Below are positions 55,301-64,000 of a stretch of 64,000 bases of DNA, piece by piece. Under the pieces are notes generated by a model. The model was given only the letters and a program-made list of their open reading frames with translations, was not told where the DNA came from and made no database searches. The DNA is from an uncultured Pirellula sp. (GTDB lineage Bacteria; Planctomycetota; Planctomycetia; Pirellulales; Pirellulaceae): NCBI GenBank assembly GCA_903892355.1, contig CAITIE010000134.1, positions 21,369 to 85,368 on the forward strand, in the 5' to 3' direction. How positions within the stretch are numbered: the first letter of the stretch is position 1; each line of letters opens with the position of its first letter. Position numbers and translations under genes: made by a program.

Positions 55301-56479
55301 ATGCTGTTTTCGTTCATGGCAATGTGCTTCCTCATGTCTGCAGACGACAAGACGGAAATTACCGCAGATTTCATTCCGAGAGGTATCACCCGACGTATGG
55401 GTGGCTATCGGCCCATCCAAAGTCAAATGGACCAGGAGGAAGGCATCGTCCAGGTTAAGCCGGAGGAGCTTGCGAATCCCAAATACGGCTATCTCACTTT
55501 GGATAAAACCAAGTGGGCGTATGCGATCGATGAACCGGAAGAAGGAGACGCAAAGCTTTACATCGACTCCAATCGAGACGGCGATTTGACGAACGACCCC
55601 GAAGTCCAATGGACCGCAAAGCCAGCGGGCGAATACACCATGCACGACGGCTCGGCAAAAGTGCAACTTGAGAATGGGGAATTGGGACAGATCAACATGT
55701 ACCGGTTCGACCCTAAAGATGCTCGCCGCCCCCAACTCAAAAACGTCCTGCTCTTTTATCCGGACTTTGGATACGAATACACAATCAAACTCGACGATGA
55801 AGAGTTCAAAACGGCCACTTCAGGCTCCCTCGAGGACCGATTCTCTCTATGGCTCGACCGAAACAACGACGGTCGCCCTAGTCGCAATTACGAAATGGTT
55901 ACGAGCGACAAGCCGTTCAACTTCACCGGCACGACTTATGTGATCTCGTCTGAAAACGGCAAGATGTTCATCGAAAAATCGGCTGAGCAAATCGAGCAGT
56001 TGCCTCCTCCTCCCGATCTTCGACTGGGCAAACAGTCCCTTCGATTCGCGGCTAAAACCACCGAAGGGGAAGAGTTGCAATTCCCATCCTCCTATGCCGG
56101 GAAAGTGGTCATGCTCGACTTCTGGGCAACCTGGTGCGGTCCTTGCATCGGCGAGATCCCTCACATGAAGGAAGCGTACGCAGAATGGCACGACAAAGGC
56201 TTCGAAATTCTGGGCATCAACTTCGACTCGGAGAACATGGAAGAAAAGCTCGCCGATTTCCTAAAGGACAAAGAACTGCCGTGGGCCCAGATCTACGAAG
56301 GCAAGGGATGGGAAACCACGATCGGTCAAATGCACGACGTTAGCGGGATCCCCTTTGTGCTACTGGTCGATGGAGACTCTGGAGAAATCCTGGGCACCTC
56401 GTCGGAACTCCGCGGTCCTGGGCTGACCAAGTTCATCGGCCAAGCGATCGAAAAGAAGGCCGAATCTAGCAAGAAGTAA
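55301..56479 (+). CDS. TlpA-like thioredoxin-domain protein
   Basis: A 392-aa exported thiol-disulfide protein. A short hydrophobic signal spans about residues 1-15. The N-terminal half is unusual, with EF-hand-like loops DSNRDGDLTND and DRNNDGRPSRN that could bind calcium. The C-terminal roughly 140 residues are a TlpA-type thioredoxin fold with FWATWCGPC (the redox pair CGPC) and a cis-Pro in SGIPFVLL. It probably acts as a periplasmic reductase. ATG at 55301 is chosen (GAGG 12 bases upstream); GTG at 55256 is the alternative. Confidence 0.9.
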   Translation: MLFSFMAMCFLMSADDKTEITADFIPRGITRRMGGYRPIQSQMDQEEGIVQVKPEELANPKYGYLTLDKTKWAYAIDEPEEGDAKLYIDSNRDGDLTNDPEVQWTAKPAGEYTMHDGSAKVQLENGELGQINMYRFDPKDARRPQLKNVLLFYPDFGYEYTIKLDDEEFKTATSGSLEDRFSLWLDRNNDGRPSRNYEMVTSDKPFNFTGTTYVISSENGKMFIEKSAEQIEQLPPPPDLRLGKQSLRFAAKTTEGEELQFPSSYAGKVVMLDFWATWCGPCIGEIPHMKEAYAEWHDKGFEILGINFDSENMEEKLADFLKDKELPWAQIYEGKGWETTIGQMHDVSGIPFVLLVDGDSGEILGTSSELRGPGLTKFIGQAIEKKAESSKK

Positions 56480-56564
56480 TATGCCTCACCAAGGCATCGT
56501 AATTCCTGTAGAAACGCATTTACCAGTTCCATCAGCTGCAACCGATGGAACTGGTTTTGGACAC

Positions 56565-57809
56565 TTACTTTATCAATTCATCAAACCAAGGCTTGATCTT
56601 CAACAACGATATCACATAGTTGCCTCGATGGTCGGCTTGAGGACCATTGAGAATGGCAACAGTGTCTGCCCCCAACAACTGATGAGCTTGGGCAGTGGAT
56701 TGCGGAATCGATTGAGGAATCGCTTCATCCGTGTCGCCATAATAGATTCGTAGAGGCGTCTTACAACGCCATTGATACGCCTCAGCCTTGTTCAAGGCTT
56801 GCCAAAACGGTTGCTGAATAAATCGGCCCCCTTCAAGAAACTCTTTGCGGAACACTTCTGTGGTTGTGCGTGGTATCTTCGACGCGTACTCGCTGTAGTT
56901 AATCTTGAACTCATAGAACTCTTTTGTAACCGCGAGATACTGTGGCTGGATCGCTTCGTCGGTCAGCCCTTCTAATCCCCAGTAATGCTCTGCGGCATGC
57001 AACATGTTGGTCGCGCATGCTGGCAACCAAACTGCGTCACTCGCCTGGGCATTGTTCATCCACCGATCCACCATCAAGAGCATGTTGCCGCCAGAGCTGG
57101 AGAGACTCGCACCATGGACCGGGATCCCCTCGATCTCCAATCGCCGAAGAAAAGTTAATGTGGAGTAGCCACCTTGCGACCAACCGTTTAACAAAAGCGG
57201 ACCGTGGGCGATTTGGAATGAAGCAAGAAACAACTGGGACGCCTTCAACATGTCCAAACACGCTTGCTCGGTACTCTCCCGCATCAAATACGAGTTGGGT
57301 TCTTGATTATCCCCCAAGCCAAAATAATCCGCGGAGATCACGATGTAGCCTTGGCTTCCAAATTGCGACAGCATCAATTTGGTTTCCATGGAATTGTCAG
57401 GAGACGAGGGGCATTCGTCTCGCCCAAAGATCGTGCCGTGTTGGTAAGAAACAATAGGCAAATTGCGATCTTGAGTGATCGGCACAGCGATCAACCCCGT
57501 CGCAATAGTTTGTTTGTTAGCTTTCTCGGGGATCGTTGATGGATACGAGATCTTGTAAAGCCGAACAGGAAATTTTGGACTCGCGAGTTTTCCGCTGTAA
57601 TGCACCGAGTCTAGCGTTGAACCATCCATAAAGGCGGCCAACTCGGTTGTGATCACCTTGTCCAATTTTGGCTTATCCCATGTACCTATCGACTGGTACT
57701 TTACCCCCATACCGAGCTCAACCCAATCGTTGGCAGCCACCCGTCCCAATGTCGACGCAAAAAATGCGAGGCAATAAAACGCAAAACAGCTCGCTTCGTT
57801 TCGAAACAT
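56565..57809 (-). CDS. Secreted alpha/beta hydrolase
   Basis: A 414-aa exported hydrolase. A signal peptide spans about residues 1-26 (cleavage after RVAA). The alpha/beta-hydrolase fold has the HGTIFG oxyanion-type loop, the nucleophile elbow NGWSQGGYS with the catalytic Ser, a candidate Asp in YYGDTDEAIPQS and a His in ADHRGNY near the C-terminus. Similarity is to secreted lipase or serine-peptidase-like families; the substrate is open. The ATG at 57809 has AAGGAG 7 bases upstream and is much better than the frame start at 57863. It is convergent with the thioredoxin gene. Confidence 0.88.
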   Translation of the reverse strand: MFRNEASCFAFYCLAFFASTLGRVAANDWVELGMGVKYQSIGTWDKPKLDKVITTELAAFMDGSTLDSVHYSGKLASPKFPVRLYKISYPSTIPEKANKQTIATGLIAVPITQDRNLPIVSYQHGTIFGRDECPSSPDNSMETKLMLSQFGSQGYIVISADYFGLGDNQEPNSYLMRESTEQACLDMLKASQLFLASFQIAHGPLLLNGWSQGGYSTLTFLRRLEIEGIPVHGASLSSSGGNMLLMVDRWMNNAQASDAVWLPACATNMLHAAEHYWGLEGLTDEAIQPQYLAVTKEFYEFKINYSEYASKIPRTTTEVFRKEFLEGGRFIQQPFWQALNKAEAYQWRCKTPLRIYYGDTDEAIPQSIPQSTAQAHQLLGADTVAILNGPQADHRGNYVISLLKIKPWFDELIK

Positions 57810-57966
57810 ATCAATCTCCTTCGCAACAATGCCACCCGAAGGATTGAACATAGAGAGCGACACACACGTCTACTCAGTTACGTCGACCAGGAACAGGCAC
57901 GTTAATCCATTCAAAGATAACATCAGGAACCGTCTACGAGCTCATGAAAACCATTGGAACAACCAG

Positions 57967-59430
57967 TTATGCCAGCAGTTCCCGGACGACCCTGGCCGGA
58001 CGGTTCGCCGTGATTACCTGCTTGGTATTGTTGTAGGGGTAGGTCACCTTTTCATATTCCAATCCGAACAGGTGCATCACCGTCGCTTGAAAATCGTTCG
58101 GTGTAACGATGTTTTCCACCGCCTTGTGGCCGAACTCGTCGGTCTTTCCATACACCATCCCACCGCGCACTCCTCCGCCCGCCAGCCATACACTGAAGCC
58201 CTGTCCGTTATGATCCCGACCCGCTTTCTCAGGACTACCGTGATCTTGCGTGACCGGTAAGCGACCGATCTCACCTCCCCAATGGACCAAGGTCGAATCC
58301 AGCAGCCCTCGCTGCTTCAAATCGGCGATCAATCCAGCGGCCGGCTTGTCGGTTTTACGACAAATCGCGGGCAAATTCTTTTGGATTCCTTCGTGATTAT
58401 CCCAAGGCTGCCCGGCATGGAACAATTGAACAAACCGAACACCGCGTTCGACGAGCCGCCGAGCCAATAAGCATCGAGTTCCGTACTCCCGCGTCTCCGG
58501 ATCATCGATACCGTACAACTTGAGAGTCCCTTCGGTTTCTTTCGAAATGTCCAAAGCGTCCGTTGCTGCCAATTGCATCCTCGCAGCCAACTCGTAACTC
58601 GCCATTCGAGCATCCAGTTCCGACTCACCTGGGTGAGCATAAGCATGCTTGCGATTGATCTCGCGCAGCAACTCCAAGTTTTGTTGTTGCATCTCACCCG
58701 CCAAATGCGAGGGGGGTTGCAGGTTGAAGATCCTAGGCTCTTTGGGTCGCAACACAGTACCTTGGAACAGCGCGGGCATGAACCCATTGGACCAGTTTGT
58801 CACCCCATCGACAGGATGCCCACCCGGATCGCTAAGCACCATGTACGCTGGCAAATCCTGCGATTCGCTTCCGAGCGCGTAGGTCAACCACGAACCCATC
58901 GTAGGCCGTCCTAGGATCCCGGGAATTCCTCCGTGAAAGTAGCGTATTGAAACCTCGTGGCCATTGGCACCCGTATGCATACTCCGGATCAAACACAAGT
59001 CGTCGACGACTCCAGAGGTGTGGGGAAGCAACTCCGACAACTCAGTTCCGCAGTTTCCTCGCGCGGCGAACGCAAACGGACTCCCTAACAACTTCTTGCT
59101 GGCTTGATTGACGAACGAAAAGTGCACATCGCCTTGGTAATCGGTCCCACTATACTTGGTCAATTCAGGCTTGGGATCGGTCAAGTCCATGTGCGATGGG
59201 CCACCGTGTTGGAACAGCGATATCATCGCTTTTGCTCGAGGCGCAAAATGGGTTGCCCGAGGAAGCAAATCGCGATGCGGTTTATCTTTCAATACCGGCG
59301 GTTCCGCCCGGAGTGGATCCTCGGCAAGCATCTGCTGCAGCGCAATCGCACCGACCCCCATCCCAAATTGCTGCAGCCATTGCCGGCGAGCAAATAAAGA
59401 ACGATCGTATCGGTCTTGCTTTGGATTCAT
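57967..59430 (-). CDS. DUF1501 protein (copy 3)
   Basis: A 487-aa partner of PSCyt1 copy 3, transcribed after it. The N-terminal SLFARRQWLQQFGMGVGAIALQQML is Tat-like with Arg-Arg. DUF1501 motifs include SLFQHGGPSHMDLTDPKP, GSWLTYALGSESQ, HWGGEIGRLPVTQ and AGRDHNGQGFSVWLAGGG. About 157 bp separate it from the start of the hydrolase gene downstream. Confidence 0.94.
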   Translation of the reverse strand: MNPKQDRYDRSLFARRQWLQQFGMGVGAIALQQMLAEDPLRAEPPVLKDKPHRDLLPRATHFAPRAKAMISLFQHGGPSHMDLTDPKPELTKYSGTDYQGDVHFSFVNQASKKLLGSPFAFAARGNCGTELSELLPHTSGVVDDLCLIRSMHTGANGHEVSIRYFHGGIPGILGRPTMGSWLTYALGSESQDLPAYMVLSDPGGHPVDGVTNWSNGFMPALFQGTVLRPKEPRIFNLQPPSHLAGEMQQQNLELLREINRKHAYAHPGESELDARMASYELAARMQLAATDALDISKETEGTLKLYGIDDPETREYGTRCLLARRLVERGVRFVQLFHAGQPWDNHEGIQKNLPAICRKTDKPAAGLIADLKQRGLLDSTLVHWGGEIGRLPVTQDHGSPEKAGRDHNGQGFSVWLAGGGVRGGMVYGKTDEFGHKAVENIVTPNDFQATVMHLFGLEYEKVTYPYNNTKQVITANRPARVVRELLA

Positions 59431-59544
59431 CGTGCATCAACGCTAGTGGATAAAGGTAAGGTTTGTTTCGTGATTCGGGCTCAGACGCGGTCACCGTCGA
59501 AAACGAAGCGATCGATTCCCTAGTTTCGGTGATGGCATCGCTCG

Positions 59545-62500
59545 TTAGTCAACGTACAAAAACTCATTGGAGTTTAGGAGCATCTGACACACATTGATCA
59601 CCACTTGGCGACTCGCGCTAACGCCTTGGCTGAGCCGTTGCGGTTCGCGATGGATCAACTCCAATTGCCTTGGTACAAATTGCCCGACCGTATGCAATTC
59701 ATCAGTACTTGGAGGTCGCTTTAACAACAACCGCCAAGCCACATTGATTTGCTTGCCGATCGAGGAGTAATCCTCTTGTTGTAGCTGAAAACCGACGGAT
59801 GAGTCGAATACTACTGCTTTGCTTGGTGCATCCGTAGCTCCCGACCCGCTCGCCAAAACCGGCGATGGATTCAAAGTTATCTGAACGGGCCATTGGAACG
59901 AATCCGAAGTCTCATGCTCACCACATTCCAGGACGAAATCGATCGCATCTCCAGCTTCGACGGCAATGCTCTCTACGGGTGTCGCGACGGCACCTGCTTT
60001 TGCTGTCCATCGTCCAGCGGAACCATGCTTGGAGACGATAGTACCGATAACACCATCCCCATTCTCGCTTCCATGGGACAGCGATCCAGTGACCTTAATC
60101 ATTCCGGCATTGGGTGCTATCCAACGACGGATCGCAGGGTGAGCAGCGTTTCCTGGATGCCCGCCCGTGGCCGTTAAAAACACCCATCCAAAGTTCGCAT
60201 CGGGGACGTGTGTGCCCGCGTGACGGCGTCCCTCCGAGTTCGATGCGAACTCAATAAATTCGTCCAGCTTGTTCGTCTCGCGACTGAATTTACCGGTCCC
60301 GTAACGCCATCGCGGCTCAGGGGGCGGAGGCAATTTCCAGTCCGCGTCAACGCGAACTTGGCTGTCGACCGAAGCCGAGGTCCCGTCACTCTCCATTTTG
60401 GAGACTTGTTCGCTAACCAACTTCGCAATAGTGCTTGCTTGCTCCAAAACAAACTCGTTATTCATCATCATGAGGGACTGGGTCGCCACGGTTGAACTCG
60501 GTCGTGAATCGCAGTTGACACCCATAACGGGTGCATCGAACGCTTGCAGCATTGCCACAGGTTGCGTGCGCCGCCATTTTGCATAAATGCTCCGGCGCGG
60601 CTGGCTTGGATCCATGCGAACTTGGCCGGCGTCATCTTCCTGCAGTGGAATCGGCGGGCCGTAGAGGTCGGGCTTCCATTGCCCTGAGCCCATCAAGATG
60701 GAATCCCGCAACACCTCTGCATCCAGTCGCTGCAGATCCTTGCGCCAGTAGAATCGGTTTTCGGGATCGATGGATTCGCGGGCCGGGTCACGTTGGGATG
60801 ATTGCCGATAGGCTGTTGATTTCAGAATGGATCGGTGAAGATGCTTCAGGCTCCATCCATGTTCGATCAGTTCCCAACCGAGCCAATCCAAAAGCTGTGG
60901 ATGCGAAGGGGCACTTCCCAGTTTTCCAAAGTCTCCCGGTGTCGCAACAATGGCCTTGCCAAAGTGATGCATCCAGATGCGATTCACAAAGGCTCTCATA
61001 AATAGCGGATTGGGTGGATCGGATTGGGTCAACCATTTCGAGAACGCCAACCGTCGCCCACTGGTTGGAAGGGTTGCATCATCGGCGGGAAAGCTCTTTT
61101 CGGATCCTTCGGCGACCAAGACCGACAGCTTGCCCGGCATCACTTCGCGTGTCGGTTGGTTGTGATCCCCGCGATGAAATAGTTTGGTGGTAGGGAGATG
61201 CCCATCCGGTTCGACGAGAGCTTGCAAAAACGTCTCCGGCGGTTTCTTCGATCGTACTTCAGCGATCCTCGCATCGAATTTCTTGAGCTCTTCCGCTGCG
61301 GCGGGAAGGTATTGATAGAGAACCCCAGGAGAAATGTTGACACTCGGGTTTTTATCAAGAAGCATCTTTTGCTCCTCAGTCCGTTTGTCAGAAGGGGTTT
61401 CGTAAGCCATTCTCAAAGAGCCTCGCAATGGCTCCTCAAACTTCATCAGCTCTTTGTCCAAAGCGTCCTTCATGAACTCGGTTTCTTTGAGCGATCGTTC
61501 CGCCGCGATGGCTTGAGCATCTTTCTCGATCTGTGCAGACGCATCCCGGTCGGCTTGGGTGTACAACGAAACCAAGCGTTCGCCAGGTGTTTTCCACTGT
61601 TGCCAATCAAGAGCCGGTTCAAAGACAGCGCGGATGGCGAAGTAATCTTCGTGCGAAAGTGGATCGTATCGATGGTCATGGCACTGAGCGCAATTCAAAC
61701 TCGATCCAAGCAACGTGCTACCGATGACCTGCATGGTATCGGCGATAGTCTTATTACGAGCTTCGGGCGAATTGTCGCCACTCCCAGTCCCATCTGCAGT
61801 CATCCTAAGAAAGCCGGTCGCGGTCAAGCAATCCATCTGCGCGGCGGACCAGTCGCCATTCTTCACCCCAGCCAACTCATCGCCCGCAATCTGCTCCATG
61901 ATGAATCGGTCGATCGGTTTATCGTCATTGAAGGAACGGATCACATAGTCGCGATACTTCCATGCCCATGGGCGTTCGGCATCGGCCAACGTGGCTCCGT
62001 CACTATCGGCATAACCGACGGCATCGAGCCAATGCCGCCCCCATCGCTCACCGTAATGGGGCGACTGCAGCAATGAATCAATCAATTGGTCATACCAATC
62101 CGACGAGGAGTGCTCCATCCATTGCCGGAACTGCTGGTCCGTTGGTGGCAATCCGGTCACATCATAATAGGCTCGACGGATCAATGTCGCCCGCGATGCA
62201 TCCGACGAAAAATGGAGTCCCACAGGCATCGCATCGGCGAGAATCTGGTCAACACCCGTTCGTATCCGATCTCCGTCCAATAGACGGTTCGGCTGAGGCT
62301 TGCGAAGGGGTGCATAGGCCCAATACGAGCGTTCCGCTTCGGTGAGTGGGATACCGGGGCCAATCGACTCAGGCTCTGGCCGTAATGTAGGGGCTCCGGC
62401 AGATACCCATGCTTTGAGGATCGCGAGTTTCTCGGGCGAGACCTTCAACGTGGTCGGCGGCATGTCTCCTGACTCAATCCGTTGAATGAGCAGCGAGGCA

Positions 62501-62835
62501 TCGGGATCACCCGGAATGAGCGACGTACCGGAATCCCCTCCTTTTTGGATCAACCGGACCAATCGCAAGTCGAGGGTCCCTTCCAATTTTTCCGTAGCAC
62601 CGTGGCAGTCGAGGCAATACTCGCGCAGAATCGGCCTAATGTCCGATTCGAACTTGGGCGATTCCGATCGCCCCGATTCCTGAGCATAGACTGGTTGGGA
62701 ATCAAAGAATCCAAGGCCTCCTAGGACTTGGAACACCCCAAACATTAGCACTGCCGTAGCCATGATGTTCGATCGACGACACCAAGCAATGATGGTTTCC
62801 GACAGCGTCGTCGATCCAAGCATCGAAACACTCAT
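59545..62835 (-). CDS. PSCyt1-DUF1549-DUF1553 protein (copy 3, long form)
   Basis: A protein of about 1096 aa, the longest of the three copies. A signal anchor (about residues 25-51) is followed by PSCyt1 with CLDCH (74-78). DUF1549 has RHWLDAVGYADSDG and a second heme-type motif CAQCHDHRYDP. DUF1553 contains NPLFMRAFVNRIWMHHFG. An extra beta-rich insert of about 150 residues (WVFLTATGGHPGN, GSLSHGSENGDGV, DFVLECGEHE) lies within the C-terminal third and is absent from copies 1 and 2. Start uncertain: 62835 is chosen; 62823 and 62763 are possible, and the frame is open to 63018, only 15 bp from the divergent gene. Confidence 0.9.
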   Translation of the reverse strand: MSVSMLGSTTLSETIIAWCRRSNIMATAVLMFGVFQVLGGLGFFDSQPVYAQESGRSESPKFESDIRPILREYCLDCHGATEKLEGTLDLRLVRLIQKGGDSGTSLIPGDPDASLLIQRIESGDMPPTTLKVSPEKLAILKAWVSAGAPTLRPEPESIGPGIPLTEAERSYWAYAPLRKPQPNRLLDGDRIRTGVDQILADAMPVGLHFSSDASRATLIRRAYYDVTGLPPTDQQFRQWMEHSSSDWYDQLIDSLLQSPHYGERWGRHWLDAVGYADSDGATLADAERPWAWKYRDYVIRSFNDDKPIDRFIMEQIAGDELAGVKNGDWSAAQMDCLTATGFLRMTADGTGSGDNSPEARNKTIADTMQVIGSTLLGSSLNCAQCHDHRYDPLSHEDYFAIRAVFEPALDWQQWKTPGERLVSLYTQADRDASAQIEKDAQAIAAERSLKETEFMKDALDKELMKFEEPLRGSLRMAYETPSDKRTEEQKMLLDKNPSVNISPGVLYQYLPAAAEELKKFDARIAEVRSKKPPETFLQALVEPDGHLPTTKLFHRGDHNQPTREVMPGKLSVLVAEGSEKSFPADDATLPTSGRRLAFSKWLTQSDPPNPLFMRAFVNRIWMHHFGKAIVATPGDFGKLGSAPSHPQLLDWLGWELIEHGWSLKHLHRSILKSTAYRQSSQRDPARESIDPENRFYWRKDLQRLDAEVLRDSILMGSGQWKPDLYGPPIPLQEDDAGQVRMDPSQPRRSIYAKWRRTQPVAMLQAFDAPVMGVNCDSRPSSTVATQSLMMMNNEFVLEQASTIAKLVSEQVSKMESDGTSASVDSQVRVDADWKLPPPPEPRWRYGTGKFSRETNKLDEFIEFASNSEGRRHAGTHVPDANFGWVFLTATGGHPGNAAHPAIRRWIAPNAGMIKVTGSLSHGSENGDGVIGTIVSKHGSAGRWTAKAGAVATPVESIAVEAGDAIDFVLECGEHETSDSFQWPVQITLNPSPVLASGSGATDAPSKAVVFDSSVGFQLQQEDYSSIGKQINVAWRLLLKRPPSTDELHTVGQFVPRQLELIHREPQRLSQGVSASRQVVINVCQMLLNSNEFLYVD

Positions 62836-63032
62836 GGAGGGGTGGAGGGAGTGCGAGGGCAGGGGTTGGGAGGGACCCGTAGTATACCTCAGATTCCCCA
62901 AAAATGCTCGGCTAGGTCCCCGCTCCTTGCTACCATGGAACCTGCAACCTTGGAACTTGCAGCTCCCCAAACTGGATATGATAGGTCCAGCGATCGCAGG
63001 ACTTTGCTTTTTGAACATGAGGATGAAGCGCT

Positions 63033-63935
63033 ATGGCATTCGGGGATACAGCATTGCGACGTCGTCGATTTCTAGGCATGACGACCGGGGCCCTAGGAGG
63101 CTGTGTTCTTTTCCAGTTGAATCCACAAACGCTTTGGGCAGCCGCAAAGAAATCGGAACTCAAGCTTGGCTTGGTGACCTACCAGTGGGGTAAAGATTGG
63201 GATCTGGATACGGTGCTGCGCAATTGTGCTGACGCTGGTTTCGGCGGTGTTGAGCTACGCAGCACTCACAAGCACGGGGTAGAGATCAGCTTGAGTGCGC
63301 AGCAACGAATCGATATTCGTGAACGGTTTGCCGACGCACCTGTCAAACTGGTCGGTCTCGGGACGGATTGTGAATACCAAGCCGTGGATCCAGCAGTCGT
63401 CCAACGCAACATCGACGAGACCAAAGCCTGGATCGACTTGTGCCGTGATCTTGGTGGTGGCGGGGTCAAGGTCCGACCGAACGGGTTGCCTAAAGAAGTC
63501 CCGGTCGAGAAAACATTGGAGCAGATTGGGAAATCATTAAACGGTTTAGGGAAGTATGCTGCAGAGCAAGGGGTACAGATTCGTGTCGAGGTGCATGGAG
63601 CGGGTACCCAAGAGATCCCGCATATGAAAACCATCATGGACGTCGCCAATCACCCGAGTGTAGCCGTCTGTTGGAATTGCAACCCGACCGATTTAAAGGG
63701 CGATGGATTTTCGGCGAACTACCAAACTCTTGAGGATCGACTGGGGACGATCCATATCCATGATCTTCGACCGGGAAAAGTTGATTATCCGTGGGAGGAC
63801 CTGTTTGCTCAATTGCGCAAGTGCGAAGCAGAAAGTTTTACAGGCTGGTGTTTACTTGAAGACGGAACGGTCCCCCCCGACATCTTCGGCGCGATGAAGG
63901 AAAATCGCGCTGTTTTTGAGAAGCTAAAAAGCTGA
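63033..63935 (+). CDS. Tat-type sugar isomerase/epimerase-like protein
   Basis: A 300-aa exported protein with a Tat-like signal (ALRRRRFLGMTTGALGG, twin arginines). The mature part is a xylose-isomerase-like TIM barrel: LKLGLVTYQWG, AGFGGVELRSTHKHGV, VKVRPNG, IRVEVHGAGTQEIPHM, VCWNCNPTDL, then DRLGTIHIHDL. His, Glu and Asp residues at the ends of strands can form the metal site seen in sugar phosphate isomerase/epimerase proteins. The substrate is unknown. It is divergent from PSCyt1 copy 3, whose chosen start is 198 bp away. The final bases of the window hold no gene. Confidence 0.92.
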   Translation: MAFGDTALRRRRFLGMTTGALGGCVLFQLNPQTLWAAAKKSELKLGLVTYQWGKDWDLDTVLRNCADAGFGGVELRSTHKHGVEISLSAQQRIDIRERFADAPVKLVGLGTDCEYQAVDPAVVQRNIDETKAWIDLCRDLGGGGVKVRPNGLPKEVPVEKTLEQIGKSLNGLGKYAAEQGVQIRVEVHGAGTQEIPHMKTIMDVANHPSVAVCWNCNPTDLKGDGFSANYQTLEDRLGTIHIHDLRPGKVDYPWEDLFAQLRKCEAESFTGWCLLEDGTVPPDIFGAMKENRAVFEKLKS

Positions 63936-64000
63936 GCAAAATCAGCACTCGGTTGCAATCTCCTAACTCTCCTTCGCGCTCTTCGCGGCTTCGCGTGCCA

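Overview
The window reads as a chromosomal segment of a planctomycete, most likely of the Pirellulaceae type. This is inferred from gene content and not from any database search. The markers are three PSCyt1/DUF1549/DUF1553 genes each paired with a DUF1501 gene, a DUF1559 prepilin-like protein, an ECF sigma factor coupled to a large membrane Ser/Thr kinase, a formylglycine-type sulfatase, and many long secreted proteins of unknown function. Moderate GC, frequent GTG/TTG starts and weak Shine-Dalgarno sites fit the same picture. I see no rRNA, tRNA, insertion sequence, phage gene or CRISPR array.

Layout. 0.1-8.6 kb: a membrane coiled-coil protein, a phosphohexomutase, and a block of envelope or secreted proteins (DUF11-type lipoprotein and two paralogous secreted proteins separated by a terminator). 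8.6-9.1 kb: a 17-copy GAGCAY hexamer repeat. 9.1-14.9 kb (minus): sigma factor, kinase, then a PepSY-sulfatase fusion, tightly packed. 15.3-22.7 kb (plus): EF-hand protein, PSCyt1 and DUF1501 genes, DUF1559 protein, small lipoprotein, pilin-like protein. 22.8-26.4 kb: polA and coaE overlapping by ATGA. 26.4-35.1 kb: LamG-like protein, SH3-type secreted protein, HEAT-like membrane protein, an FHA-GAF-sigma-54 activator and a DUF1598-like protein ending in a strong terminator. 35.2-41.7 kb: SDR, hflX, His-rich lipoprotein, pabB, AEC transporter, small lipoprotein. 42.0-44.9 kb: coiled-coil lipoprotein and a polytopic membrane protein, convergent and overlapping by 4 bp. 45.2-49.5 kb (minus): an ABC import operon with a STAS-domain gene inserted between the binding-protein and permease genes. 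50.0-63.9 kb: tdh, two more PSCyt1/DUF1501 pairs in opposite orientation, a TlpA-like thioredoxin, a secreted alpha/beta hydrolase, and a Tat-type sugar isomerase/epimerase-like protein divergent from the last PSCyt1 gene.

Functionally the window mixes housekeeping genes (polA, coaE, hflX, pabB, tdh, phosphohexomutase) with planctomycete envelope and putative polysaccharide-degradation genes. The best candidates for something undescribed are the STAS protein embedded in a Trp/Tyr-type ABC importer operon, the PepSY-TM/sulfatase in-frame fusion under a sigma-kinase pair, and a possible sliding-clamp motif in the N-terminal extension of DNA polymerase I.
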